From positions 379,501 through 443,500 of the forward strand of contig NC_051092.1 of assembly GCF_901709675.1 (NCBI RefSeq): 64,000 nucleotides of DNA, given 5' to 3'. This document shows positions 42,187 through 55,023 of this stretch, piece after piece (the stretch's first letter is position 1; every line of letters starts with the position of its first letter). Both the position numbers and the translations under genes were made by a program. A model generated the notes under the pieces. The model was not told the origin of the DNA, ran no database searches, and saw only the letters and a list, made by a program, of their open reading frames with translations. The stretch is from Syngnathus acus (lineage: Eukaryota; Chordata; Actinopteri; Syngnathiformes; Syngnathidae).

Positions 42187-43086
42187 ATGAGGCCTTTCCG
42201 TATACGTAGGCGCATTTCAGACAACAGCCAGTTCGAAAGCGAAGAGAGGGAACGACCAAGTCAACGGTAAAAAACAATTCTCATCTGAATATTACAAATT
42301 CCGCCGCCCGATACAGACCAATAACTACACAACAAGCTTGGTGAGTCGTCTGTTTTGGCGACCGTTTATTGTGTCGCTTCAGCCAGTGGCAATTTTATGC
42401 CAAATCACTCCGCTTTCGAGTTTCATTGCTCGGTGGACGCACGAAAAATACTCGGCGAAGATTTTCTTGTCACTTGTGAATTCTTCGCGTTTCACATTCA
42501 TATGCGCCGTGTGTCGAATACACAAATTAACTATTCGTCACGTCGCCTCCTCTACAACTAGCGCGCTTCAGTGTACACTCTCAAAGTTTGTCGTGGTTTT
42601 ATTTTTTCCCCTCCATATGTTTTACTAGGTAAGTCAGTTGAGAACACTTGGACTTTGTGAAAACAACGACTCATTCTGACAAATGAATAATGGCATAGCC
42701 CTGTCGTCGGGTGAGTTTTTTTTTTTAATGTATTTATTTGTTTTCCAAGGCAAGCCAAACCAAGCGAGAGAGACATCTGGAAGGTCAAAGTCGGGCAACG
42801 TAGCTGAGCTCCGAGCTCCAGATTGACTCCTTCCTCTTCTTAAGTCAGGCCGCCGGCTCTTCTCCACTCCACTCCAAATCACAAGAGGTTAATCCCAGTC
42901 ATTTCTTTTTCCGCGCTGGCATTTCCACCCCAGCCATCCATCCAGCCAGCCATCCATCCAGCCAGCCGGCCAGCCAGCCAGCGAGCGTGGCGTATGCCGG
43001 CCGTCAGGCTGTTCCCACCGCACGCAATAAGACACCTGCTATTCTGTTTTTGATTCATTTTTTAGGCCGCCGCCGCCACCACCAGG

Positions 43087-46000
43087 ATGCCTGTCATTTT
43101 GTTGGCAGAAGGGGCGGGGCCAGGCAACCTGACCATCGTTCCAATCGCGCACATCAACGTTGCCGCCAGCCACAGCCACCACTCGGTCAAGGTGAGCTCC
43201 TGGCAACAACTCCCACGAAAATCAATGAAAGATGACACCAAAAAAAAGGATCAAATCCATAAATCGCGTGCATCCAGGGGAGAGTGGTGCACAAAGGACA
43301 GCTGCTGGAGTCATCGAGGGACAACTTCTTCCTGAAGACCATCATTGAAGGTAGAAAGATGGACCTGAGCGTGGACGGCAGCGTGAATGAGTTGCCGTGG
43401 TGTTTTGCGTGTCCAAAGACGACTCGGGGCCTCGGGAGGTGTCGGCCATCAACGTGGTGCTGCTGGACAAGTTGGCCAGCGACTTCTGCCCGGCTGTCAA
43501 TCAAGGGGTATGTTCAAGTGGCAGCTGATGGAAAATGTGCAGATGAAGCAAACAAAACCACGGCGGCCCCGCTTTGACGCTTTGAATCTTCTCCGTCAGG
43601 ACGAGGTGACGCTCTCGGGCTTCACCGTGCGCGATTGTCCCACGGTGGAGATGGGCAGGCAGCATCCCTGCGTCCTGGAGATGTTGGGAGATCGAGCCTT
43701 TGTTCACGTGAGGACCAGGATGGAGATTGAAATCAAAGGAAATGATGACTAAAACCAAATACTCAAAAAGGAAGACAAGATGTTAGATGGGAACAGAAAT
43801 GATTCGACAAAAAGCAAGATCATCATAGGAAGCAAGCTGTGGTGGTCTTTATATTTTTTAATTAGGCTTAGAATTGAACTCTCTAGACAGAAAGACTTGA
43901 GTCTTGGATCGCTGACGATTTTGGCCAGTTTGGTCTCCAAAATGCCAAATCTGGTCTTCTGCGCTTCAGGTGTCTTGGTCCCCGCCCACTGACCTCTCGG
44001 CTCCACAACAAGCCCAGAAGAACAAAGGTCCAGCGACTTCCTCGGTCAGAGCGGTCGCCACTTCCTTGTGGAGTGGGGCTCCAAGAATGCAACATCTGCT
44101 CTTCTGTGATTCAGGCATCTCGCGTCCCGCCCGCTGACCTCCTGGCTCCACGACAAGCCCAGAAGAACAAAGGTCCAGCGACTCCCTCGGTCAGAAGCCC
44201 GTCCGTCCGACCGACCGATCCTCTGCAAATGTGAGAAGCGCCGCGAGTGTGGTGCTTTCTGCTCATCGCTCCGGGGTTGTTGCGCAGGTTTCCAGCAAGC
44301 CAACGCGCACGTACGTCAAGCTCGGGGACCTGAAACCCGGAGATGTGGTCAACGTGTACGGCGTGGTGGTCTTCTTCAAACGGCCATTCAAGAGCCGCGG
44401 AACAGGTCAGTCCGGTTGGAGCCAATCCAATTGACACGTCAGAGATGGCGCCATTTTCCCCATGTTGTCGTGTGGTGCAATCGCGTTCCCTTTTTCTTTT
44501 CTTTTTTTTTTCCTTTTCTCCAAAAAACAAAACAAGCGGCAGCCATTTTGTCTCCCCTCGGCAGATTACTGTTCCAGCCTGAAGATCACTGATCAATCTC
44601 AGAAATTGATCAGCTGCACCATTTTCTGCCCCACACTGGAGTCGCACCCGCAAATCTTCCAGAATGGCGACATTGTGCGCTTGCACAAAGTCAAGGTTGC
44701 GTATGCCAGGGGGGGCGGGGCAATGTGTCCACTCGCACGAGTTCTAAGGCTCCGGCCGTCACCCCTCGCAGACTAAGCTCTACAAGGGTTCCCTCGCCCT
44801 GATCAGCAGCTTCGGCTTTTCCGCCATGACCTTCAGCGGAAAGGAGGGCGACGACTTTGAGCCTCAGACCTCCAGCCGGAACTCCTCCTCCACCGAGGAC
44901 GACTATCAAAACGTGAAGGCGCTGCGGTCCTGGGCGGCCGACCAGGACCTGCTGCACCCGGACCCCGGCGTGCCGCTGTCGGGCGTCCAGCCCGAAATGT
45001 ACTTCAACCTCACCTGCCAGCTGCTCGCCAAAGCGCCCGTGGACTCCACCTGCACGCTGCTCAGGGTCTGAAAGCTTTTGCTCTTTTGCTTGGGGCCGGG
45101 CTTTTTAATCAGGGCCGCTCGCTCTTTGGCAGGTGTGGGACGGCAGCCGGTGTCCTCACGCTCTGCTGCAAGTGACGGTGGACCCGGACGTGACGGAGGG
45201 CCCCGCCTTTTTCTCCGAGGAGCAAGAGATGCTCATCGCTAACGTGCTGGTGTACGACAACCACGTGGAGTGCGCCCGCCGCCTCAAGGTCAGAAGCGGC
45301 AAACCGCCGAGCAGGTGTTCAAGTTTACGCTCGTCAAAAATGACATATTCTCAAATGTGCCTTTGACCCGAGCAGAACTGCCATGAATTTGTTGTGGCCT
45401 GCTATCAAAAAAATGTGATTTTGCTGATTTAAAAAAAAAAAAAACAAATAGCACTCTGTAATATTAAGTGCGAGTCTGTAATATTAAGTGCGAGTTGAGC
45501 CGCCGCTTGAGTGTGTTTCACAGGTAAATACGCGCTCTCGTAGGAGAGCGGTTAAAAGCGTCCGCAGGAACGCCGGCAAGCAAATAGAGCCCGTCGAGAC
45601 TCGGCCCGAACCTGCTGACTCGGCACACTTTGATCCGGCCCAGTCGCAATCCTCCGGGCTTTTCCTTTCTTTCTCGGCTTCCGCCCGGAATGAATGATAA
45701 GAGCAAGACGGGACTCTCCCTTTTGTCTTTGCGGCCCCACGGCGCTCGCTCATTAGCTGCCGCTTAGCGCTCACGCTTCATCGGCGGGCCGGCCGGCGCG
45801 CTGCGGCAGACACGTCTACACCCCAAAAAGCAGGAGTGGGGTGACACAAGTGTTGAGGTGAAAGGCGTCACTATAAAGTGGCACACTTTTGGCTTGGAGT
45901 GCTTTTCCATCCAGCAGCCCAAATGCCCCCCCACCAAACCTTCTTATTGGCCCAATATCTCCGAGTCGCAGACGCTCTTTGCTAAAGCGCTTAACACGCT

Positions 46001-49000
46001 GCCCCGTTCCCCAGTTGCTGTGGCGACGCCCAAGGTGATGCCGCAGCTTTTTTTTTTTTCTTCCCTCAATCCCCCATCCCTTTAAAAGATGAAATGTTTT
46101 TAATCCCTCACAAGAGGAAGAGAAGATGAAGGCAGAGTAGGATGCTTGTAGGCCACTTCATTAGGTACGGCGGCTGTGAAAGTCATTTCAATATCTTTAT
46201 TTATTTTATTTTTTTTAGAACTAATATATTTTGTTTCAACAAAGGTGCAACATCAATTGTTTAGAAGTCGTGAAGTGTCGCGCAATTTCATTTTTGAGCA
46301 ATTTTTCCATGACGGCTTGCAGTGCAGGTTTGTGGATGTTGCACCAATGAAAAGCAAGTTTGCAAAATGGCCAAGCCCGCAGCGCTACCGAGGTCGTGCG
46401 CTCCCACGCACGCTTTACGGCAGTTAGCGAGCGCCGAAGCGGCGTTCCGGCCTTTGCGCCTCCCGGCGACGAGCCAAGACGCGCATGGCGCTCGGCCGAA
46501 GATGACTCACTCATCTTCTTCTTGGTCTTCTCCCGCTCCTCAGCTTTGATGCGATTACGCGTCACCACGTATGTTTGCGCCTTCCTTCAACCCGTCAGGC
46601 CTACGGCGCCACGACGTTTGATTGCCTCTGACAGCCGACGTTGACGCTTGAAATCATCATCATCATCGTGATGACGAGGAGGACGTGGTTTTGTCATCTT
46701 TAGGCTTGGCGTGACAAGATTCGAATTGGGGTGGGAGGCGAGTCGTCTCCAGGCGACTGACTCACCGACCGCCCTGCAAAGTTTGATGCAACAGTGCCAC
46801 CTGCTGGCCTCCGCAGTCACAGCACAGGCGGGAGCCAAACAAATGTATTTGTTTCCGTAACAGCGGTACTCTGATCCTCTTGCTCAATGTCTTCGCCAGC
46901 CCGGGGACTTCCTGAGGATCTTCAACCTGCGAGCCGTCCGGGTTCCGTCAAGGTTCCGAAGCAGAGCGGCAGGCAAGTGGAGGAGGTCAACCTTCTGGCC
47001 TTCCACCTTCACGGCGGCACGGGCGTACGGCAGGGGCCTCTGCGTTCTGCCCGACAACAATCCCGATGTCCCAAAGCTCAAGAGGTGACTCCTCGGCTCC
47101 TTACCACGGCCCTTGTCTCAATCCGTAAATGGCCGTCCGTCCGTCCGTCCGTGTTGACTTGCTGCTTTGCGTGCAGGGCAATGGAGCTTTTCCATGCCGC
47201 CAACCAAAGTCAACGACTCTGCCATGATGGAAGGGATGATGCGCCTCCGCACTCTGCAGGTCAGCCAAACACTAGCGCTCTTGTCCACAGGGGGGCAGGC
47301 GCCATCATCTTGGAAAACTGAAACCTAAACAAACAACTTGAGAATATTTTCACCTTCCAATTAGTAAAGTAAAAAATGGAATGTTATTTAGCACAAACAT
47401 TTCATATGAATATAAATCAATCATTTTATGTAAATGGTACTTGAAATGATATTTGCGTGAATGTGGCTTTTGTTACTTTCACAATGTCGTTGAGCTTGTG
47501 AACTTGCGTATAGCGCCCTCTGGTGTCCACAAGAAGCTTTTTGTCTCGCTTCATTGAGTAAATTGTGCATTCAACGAAGACTCCTGCACGTTTGTCACAC
47601 TTTGAAGAAATTGCAAGGCTCTCTGACCTTGCAAGGCTCACCACATTTGGCATAACGCCGTCTCTCTCGTAAGTCATCTCAGTGTCTTGATGCCGCCTCT
47701 CTCCTGTTTTCAGCGGGCGGAGCTTCCATGGAGTTTGGCACAGGTAGGAAACACCTGGAACCATAATATAGTATACATTTAAAAAAAAAAAAGTCGATTT
47801 TGCTCAAATGGATCAATCTGTCAAATTGCTGAGATTCATTTTAAGAAACGTGTCAATGTGCTTCAATGCCAAAAAAACCCCGACTTCAGGTCTCGACGAG
47901 CAACGTCTTCCTTCTCTGCATTTGGCCGGCCTCGACGTTGGGTTGTTTTGTGACTTGTGTTTGTGCCGCCCCAAGTGAGAAGGTGCGCTCACGAGGTGGC
48001 GCCCATCACGCTGGGCGAGCTGCTGCGTCACGAGCCGGGCGGCTTTCATCACGTCCGAGCCCAGCTGGCCTCCTACGAGCCCCAGAGGCTCCACCGGGCG
48101 CTCAAACTTTACTGCAGCAAGTGCAACGCCATGTACGGGTCGCGCGCCGCTCCGCCCGTTGGTCGGCCCCGGTGCTAACCCCGAATGTGCACGCTCCTCC
48201 AGGGAGGAGGTTCCCAACGACTTGCACGTGGATGAGCGTTTTTATCCGGGGAGTCGGGCCAGCCCAGTGGGCCTTACGTGAGGCCGTTCTGGTGCTTCGC
48301 GGGCAGCATGTGCCCACCCGCCGCCGCCGCTGCCGCTGACGACGAGCCCGGCGGCACGTCCAAGCGCTTGGTCAAATTTTACCAATCGGCGCTTCTCGTG
48401 TTGGAGCGCAGGACCAAGGAGTTAATTTTTTTTCGCAGGTAAAATGAGGACTTGCACAACAATGGTTGTGCCTGAGGCCACATGGAGAATTAAAAAAACA
48501 AAAAAAAACCAACAACACAGATTGGTCGCCAACTCTTCTGTCTTACTTTTTTCCCAGGTTACATGCTACACGAACTAACGCCCGTATGGCAGCCAAGTAC
48601 CTGAATGTGGTTCCTGTCAGTTTGGCACCAGATGGTCGCCCTGGCGCTGTTGGACCTGAGCGCGCCCTTCCTCTTGTGCGGAAGGAAGAGCTTCTACGGG
48701 TCGGGACCACGGAGGCCACAATGTCCGTCGTCATCTCGCCAGTTGGTGACGTTCTCTCTCTCTCTCATCAGGTGTAAGCGGTGTTCAAAGGAACCCGCCA
48801 TCATGGACCCCACACTCCAAGGAAGCAAAGTCATAAATGAGAAGGACGTCGCCAAAGGTCCATTTGCTATTTTTAAAATCCGAATGATTCACTTGCTGTA
48901 ATATCTTTGAGTGCACTTTTCACCTTCTTGTCAAAATGGTTCTTCATTTTTCAATCCTGTAGGTGACCCAATACTTTTGTCCAGATGACACACCTCACTT

Positions 49001-49448
49001 GAAGTCTGTGTTCCAATACTTTTGTTGTGATTTTCTGCGTCGATAGCATTTGGCATTCAACTCTGAAGTTGGTCCTGGTGCTGAAGTTCCGCCTGCAAGA
49101 CGGCGACGACACACTGGACGCCTTCCTGTGGAGGGACGCGGTCAGTCCGAGCGGACGGGCGGGCGGGCGTCACGTCACAAAGCCAAAGCCCACAGCTTGT
49201 GTGTCTCTGATTAGGAGACCTTCTTCAATGTGTCGGCGGAAGACGCAGCGACCAACCAGCAGGCTCAGGATCAAGTCCGACGAACGCTGGACTCGCTTTG
49301 TCCCCCAGAGGGCGCTACAGGTGAACGTCCGTGGCTTGACTTGTGCGTGGCGTCATACAGCGATCGCGACGCTAACGCGGACGGAAACGCAGAAACCTTC
49401 TACCAGGTCTGCCACACGAGCGCACGAACATCTTCAACGTTGACGTAG
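43087..49448 (+). CDS. pot1: pot1, protection of telomeres 1 (shelterin single-strand DNA binder); several apparent frame breaks
   Basis: Seventeen exons: 43087-43191, 43278-43350, 43419-43507, 43600-43707, 44288-44405, 44565-44695, 44772-45065, 45133-45288, 46900-47084, 47177-47259, 47714-47743, 47976-48132, 48203-48438, 48558-48699, 48772-48857, 49047-49140, 49215-49448 (stop TAG). POT1 landmarks: LKPGDVVNVYGVVVFFK (OB1), QNGDIVRLHKVK, LRVWDGSR, ILVYDNHV-like ANVLVYDNHVE, AYGRGLCVLPDNNPDV (OB2), LYCSKCNAM, LDLSAPFL and LCPPEG...PWLDL near the end. POT1 coats the 3' telomeric overhang and pairs with TPP1. The first four exons add about 125 residues before the point where human POT1 starts. 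One-base shifts are needed in exon 9 (two, compensating, 46940-47035), exon 13 (near 48265), exon 14 (near 48632) and exon 16 (near 49062); flanking sequence stays POT1-like. Since POT1 is essential and usually single-copy, these look like sequence errors. Confidence 0.88.
43930..44205. repeat. Diverged tandem duplication in pot1 intron 4
   Basis: Two roughly 120-150 bp units share long near-identical stretches, such as AAGCCCAGAAGAACAAAGG near 44010 and 44157, each followed by TCCAGCGACT and CCTCGGTCAG. The units differ by scattered substitutions. Each contains a sequence resembling a splice acceptor region. Confidence 0.7.
45289..46899. other. pot1 intron 8, longest in the gene
   Basis: No coding exon is visible. 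A 22-23 bp direct duplication around CTGTAATATTAAGTGCGAG lies at about 45451-45495, and a CATCATCATC run near 46657. Confidence 0.5.
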
Positions 49449-49739
49449 GAAAAGTCATTTTTGCTGGATTATTCAAAAATGCCAATCAACCAAATTGTTG
49501 TGTTTCTTTTCTCATGTTGCTTCTCTTCAAATGGAATACAGGCAGGCCCAACCTCAAGTTTTTTTTTGCTTTCTGTGAGTCAGGTGCAAGATTTGATGTC
49601 TAATTGGAAGTGAAAAGTGAGGAAATCTGTAAAAACGTACGAGGAGACATATTGGGACTCGTTTACAAGCAGTGAAAAATACAAGTTATTTATGTTGTCG
49701 TAGTTCTTGACGAAGCGATATGCTGCTGCCTGTTCAGTC

Positions 49740-49745
49740 AATAAA
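49740..49745 (+). terminator. AATAAA polyadenylation signal of pot1
   Basis: This is the first AATAAA after the pot1 stop codon, about 290 bases downstream, before the GC-rich gpr37 upstream region. Confidence 0.55.
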
Positions 49746-50186
49746 GTCTTTTTGGTGGCCAGTTTCATCTCGAATCACATTAATTGACCATTTTCTTTCA
49801 TGTCCTTTTGAAATGAGAATAACTTGGAAGTCGTCCACCTCACCCATTGCCCACCCGGCCCCTCTAACCTCAAGCGACCCCCCTCTTTTGGGTCCGCCCC
49901 CGCTGCACCCCTCCATCGCTCCGGGCTCTTCGATCACTACACGCCGACCGACCGACCGACCGAGCCGACCTCCACTGCGCCTGCTGAAAGTGCCCCCCAC
50001 CCACCCAAAGCCAAGCCCCAGCCCCTTCTCATCGGAGGACTTCTTTCGACTCGCGGGCGCATATCTTCTCGGAGACTATGGGCTTCGACTGGTCTTTGAG
50101 GCCCTTTTTTTCGAACCAAAGTGACATGGCTCGCGCGCCGGGGACTCTCGTCGGTGTCGGGCTTAAGGGAACCCCAGCGCGCCACC

Positions 50187-52450
50187 ATGCCCCTCCTGAA
50201 TCGGCCTGCTGTGCGTTTGGATGTGCGCCGAGGCCGTGGCCGCACACGCGGACGAGCAGAGCGGCGGTGGCGCACTTTGAACGGGGCGACGTCGCGGGAC
50301 GTCCTCCGCCCGGAGTTGGACTCGGAGACGAAGTCGTCCGAAGCCGCCGCAGCGGTGGAAGCACCGCATGCACCGCATGCGCCGCATGCACCGAGCCCGC
50401 TGCGTAATTGGAGCGGACACCCGGCGTTGGGCGCGGACGCTGAGCGGCCAGTGAGCGAATACGACCCGCCAGCGACGACGAGGAGGCGCGAGCGGCGTCA
50501 AAGAGGGAGCGGCAAGCGGCGAAGCGAGCGTCTTGAGCGCCGGGCCGCCGCCGCCCCCCGCTGCCTGGCCGTCGGGTCATGGCGCAGGAGCAAGACGAAC
50601 CCCCGCCGAAGCTCCGTCGAGTTCCAACGCCAGCAGCAGCAGCTACGACGAGTACGCCACCGAATCCCCGCCTTTGGAGCCCGGCACCCCTCGGAGCAAA
50701 GTGAAGCGGGTGAGGAACCCCTTCTACCCGCTGAGCGCGGCGGCGTACGGCGCCTACGCGCTGCTGGCGGCCGCCTTGGCGCTGGTGTGCGCGGGCGTGC
50801 TGGGCAACGTGTCGCTCATGTGCATGGTGTGCCACAACTACTACATGAGGAGCATCTCCAACTCGCTGCTGGCCAACATGGCGCTGTGGGACTTCCTGGT
50901 GCTCTTCTTGTGCCTGCCGCTGGTGCTCTTCCACGCCCTCACCGACGACTGGCTGCTCGGGGAAACGTCCTGCAGGCTCGTCCCTTACCTGGAGGTGAGC
51001 GGCCTCACGCGCCATGTTACATCTGAACTTTTATTTGATTTCTTCTATCTTTTTGCTTTGTTATGGCCTAAGGACAGCAAAAGGCAAAGTAGTCCCAAAT
51101 AGCACTTTGGGCCTGCCTTTCATCGTTGCGAGGCGGGCGAGGCCTTGTTGATCCTTCCTGAATCCGTCTCAAGACAAGATTAGAAGTGTTAAGTGCAAGA
51201 TGGCAGACTGCACGATAGCAGCTTTAATATTTAATCTGCTCAACATGAAAAAGAGGCCAGCACGCACCTGCTGATCATGTGACAAGCTCTTAGCCAATCA
51301 CAGCGCAGATGACAATTAATGAGGAACGCTGGGATTAGCACAGGGTGACCCCCCGAGCGCCCCATTCAAATTTCTTTGTGTTTTTCTTTTAATCCTTTGA
51401 ATTTAATCTCTAAACTAGACGTATTTTATTTTGACAGGATGTTTGTTGTCTTTGTACTGTAAAGTACTTTTCTTTTATTCTGGAGGGATGATCATCCCTC
51501 TGTTCCTTGACGTCAAACTTTGTCTTTTATGTTGGCGGGATGCTCATTGGATGTTGGCGCTGCAGATGATGCCTTGTCTTTTGTTGCGGTGTCTCCTGTC
51601 GTTTGCTAACGTGTCCTCGTGCCCCCCCTCCCTCCAGGTGGCGTCTCTCGGTGTGACCACGTTCACCCTCTGCGCCCTCTGCATCGACCGCTTCCGCGCC
51701 GCCGCCAACGTGCGTTCCTACTACGAGATGACGGACAACTGGGCGTCCACCAGCGCCAAGCTGGCCGTCATCTGGCTGGGCGCCCTGCTGCTGGCCCTGC
51801 CCGAGCTCCTCATCCGCCAGCTGGTGACGGAGGAGGCCGCCGCCGGCGAGGACGCGGCGGCCTGCGAGCGCTGCGTGCTACGCGTGTCCACCCGCCTGCC
51901 GGACACGCTGTACGTTCTGGGCCTGACGTACGGCGGCGCCCGCCTGTGGTGGTTCTTCGGCTGCTACTTCTGTCTCCCCACGCTCTTCACCATCTTCTGC
52001 TCGCTGGCCACCGCCCACAAGATCCGCGGCGCCGAGCGGTCGGCGGCGCCCACTCGCGGCACCAAGAAGCAGATCCGCCTGGAGAGCCAGATGAACTGCA
52101 CGGTGGTGGCGCTCGCCATCCTCTACGGCTTCTGCCTCATCCCCGAGAACGTCTGCAACGTGGTGATGGCCTACATGGCGGCGGGGGTGGCGCCCCGCAC
52201 CCTGGACGTCCTGCAGCTGCTGAGTCAGCTGCTTCTGTTCTGCAAGGCGGCCGCCGCCCCGCTGTTGGTCCTGTCCCTGTGCGAGCCGTTCCGCCGGGCC
52301 GTTTCCTAGACTGTTGCTGCTGTTGCTGCCGAGAGTGCGGCGGCCCGAGCGCCGGTGGCGCCGAGCTGGAGCTAGCGCGCTGCGACGCGGCCCCCCGACG
52401 ACGGGGGGGAGACGTCGGCAAATTACGCCTCGGTGGGGACGCACTGCTGA
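50187..52450 (+). CDS. gpr37: gpr37, orphan/prosaposin-type class A GPCR (PAEL receptor); frame breaks in N-terminus and tail
   Basis: Two coding exons, about 50187-50994 and 51638-52450, split exactly where human GPR37 is split (between LVPYLE and [19 protein letters not shown]). The first ATG with an ideal context (GCCACCATGC) is at 50187, but its frame differs from that of the helices, so at least one base is off between about 50470 and 50600; the start is uncertain. Helix landmarks: [59 protein letters not shown] and [18 protein letters not shown]. After helix 7 the frame meets a TAG at 52307-52309. The expected Cys-rich palmitoylation motif (LDCCCCCC) continues in another frame and the conserved ending ASVGTHC in a third, reaching TGA at 52448-52450. 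GPR37 is expressed in glia and neurons. Confidence 0.85.
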
Positions 52451-55023
52451 GACCCGCCCGAGACTCACCGGCCGATGCTGTTGATAGATGGCTACGGACG
52501 CTTTGAGTCAACCAAGTTTACGCTGGAGCCAGAAAGCATCTCTTCTCTTCCGGTACTTGATAACAGCGCCACCTAGCGAGACTGGTATCTGTGAGCGTCG
52601 TGGTTTTGGCAGCAGGGCAGTGGTGAGCGTCTAGCCACAACTCCTGCCGCTACGACCCAGCGTGACTGTGACTGAGACTAGTCGGTCACAAGCTAACCTA
52701 AACGTAGACGAATGTTGCGTTCCTTTCATTTCCACCGGCGCGTTCGGGCGCCCATCGCCCACCAAGCGTCACGATTGTACTTTAGCTGGTAATGTAGCCG
52801 TGTGCTCACTTTATAGGCAAGATTAAAAAAGTTCCACGTGTCTGTTTTGTTTGGCGTGGCGTGGCCATTTTTTACTTTGTCAGCCTTCCTATCAAATTTG
52901 AATTTGCAGAGTCACCGACCGGCTGCATCTCTGCTTTTGAGGGGTCAACTCGCCCGCCATCCCATGGACCATTTTTCAACTCCAGCCAACTTGCGGTGTG
53001 AGTACAAGGGCCGCCATTGTCCTCTCGCTTGCCCGCCTCCGCCGTGTGAACGGACCCACAGTGCTCTGACACTGATGTATTGTGTTCTTTCTGGCCCGTA
53101 AACAAGCACCAAAAAAAAATCCCAAATAGGCTGGGAAGCGCGGCGGCTCCCGCGGCACTTCAGTGCCGTCCCGTCCCGTATGCTCGCAGGCTAAAACGCT
53201 ATTGTCAGCGTGTTACTTTCTGTTCATTGATGAGAATAATTTGACGCTATCTAGGGGCTCATTGTTGTGTTTTTGGCAGGCATGTGTGCTGCGTGTTTGG
53301 GTCTTTGTGGAGCAGGCTGGTGGCCCCCTTCGCCGCTCCAGCAATTAGACAGACCCCTTTCATTGGTACACAATGGGGCGGGCAGAACAACAAGCACACG
53401 GATGGCAGGGCAGGGCCGGGTGCTGCTCTCACTAAGTGATGGTCCACTTGGTGGTCTGGATGAGGTGAGCATGGCATAGGTCTGGTTGTTTTTTTTAATC
53501 TTTCATTTCATTGACCACATTGCCAGTCACGTGGCCTCCCACTGGTCTCCCACTTGCTGGCACATGACTTTATCAATAGTCACATTCATGTTTGAAAAAA
53601 CAAACAATCATGCACTTTGACGGTTACTTGTTTTGGAACTTCCGTGCCCTGCCCTGCCCTGCCCCTCTCTGGTCACGTGAGCAGGCATCGTTTGGTTCCA
53701 GTCACGTGAGCGCCCCCCCCGATATATCTGCTCTCCCCGCCCACTTGCTCATTGTGGCGCGAAACGTGTTGTCGGAAGAGAATTGTGCTCGAAATGTTTT
53801 ATTGGCTCAATCAGCGCACGACAAATCACTGAGGCAGAACAACGCTCTGTCCGATCCGGTCCGGTCGCTGCTGGGTGTATCCGGTTGCACGGCTCTCGTC
53901 TCGATGATGCCGTCGGGATTCCCGATTGTGTCGCCCCTTCCTCCCTGAGCGCCGTGGATGGGATGGGGGTGGAAGATAAATTCCCTCTTTGGGCAGCTGG
54001 TGACCTAAAAAGCTTCCGACAAAGAAGAATGAGGACAATTAAGCGCTTCAAGCCCCCGTCCCGACCAACCGCCATCTTGTGTCAGAGCACATGACACATG
54101 TACGTGTGGCCAGCCAGCCAGCCACATTTGTTCTCAAGACGTGTCAAGTAAAAGCTGACATTCCCTTGCACACAAAAGCGCGTCTGTTGTTGATTCTGGA
54201 GCTGGATGGATGGATGGATGGATGCTGATAACGTACAGAAATCTGAAAGGGCAAGCGAAAACGTCACGTGTTGTTGTGGAATGTCTTCGGGGAGACCAAA
54301 CAATGACGGTGTTTGTTTTGGCATTCACAAAAAGGAATGCACTTTTTCATCACTTGGTGATCATCTCCTTCCTAATGCAAAATGAAAAAAAAAAAAAGCC
54401 TCTCATTTCTACGTATAAAAAACCATGGCAGACTGCCGAGATGCAACTTGTGGCGCCCCCTGCAGGACTTCCGGCTCAACTGCAGCTGTGTTAGTCCCGC
54501 TCTTCAAGTCATGAATATTTTTGCTCAATTTACAAAAACAGAAAAAAGTTACAACAAAATCGGATGTACTGTGCTTTTCTTTCATTTGCAAGTTGCCACC
54601 TCTGGCTCCCTCTAGAGGACATAAACCTCCAACGCAGCCCTGACAGAACTGCAGCAGTTGTCCGGGTCCCCCCACTTTGAAACGGAGGTACCTTCTTTTT
54701 TTCCATTCTTGACGTCTTTTGACATTTTGATTGTCTTGATGTGCACAAAATATATTGAGAATATTTGCCATTTTTCACATCACGTCCTGAGTGTTGTTAG
54801 TCACCTAAATGTTGAACAGAGGCTGTGATTTACCCAAGTCAAATTCCTTGTTTGGCACGCTCAAACATGGCAAATAAAAAACTCTTGAATCTTGTAGGAG
54901 TAACTTTATTAGCCACAGTGAATTTGGAAAAGTCGACATTTTGGGAGTATCAGTTGTAATTCAAGTTTTAACAGCAAGTACACTTGGAATTAAATACAGT
55001 CAAATGTAGGTGGCAGCATGCTC
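52451..55023. other. Interval between convergent gpr37 and hyaluronidase A
   Basis: This holds the 3' UTRs of the two converging genes. I see no coding exon with family support. Short GGAT and CCTGC runs occur near 54205-54222 and 53644-53664. Confidence 0.45.

Larger units (their letters stand above)
39866..43086. other. Interval between grm8 and the pot1 start codon
   Basis: This holds the grm8 3' UTR, a (GA)n tract at 40165-40195 and GCTC-unit runs near 41459-41480. It then has a probable pot1 promoter with an NRF-1 site and a possible non-coding exon ending near 42268. A CCAT/CAGC-rich run lies at 42930-42982. No coding exon with family match was found. Confidence 0.45.

Noticed and set aside
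51619-52506. 295-codon alternative frame over gpr37 exon 2
   Set aside because: It is a shadow in a GC-rich exon; only its last part is real, because it carries the Cys-rich tail after the frame break.
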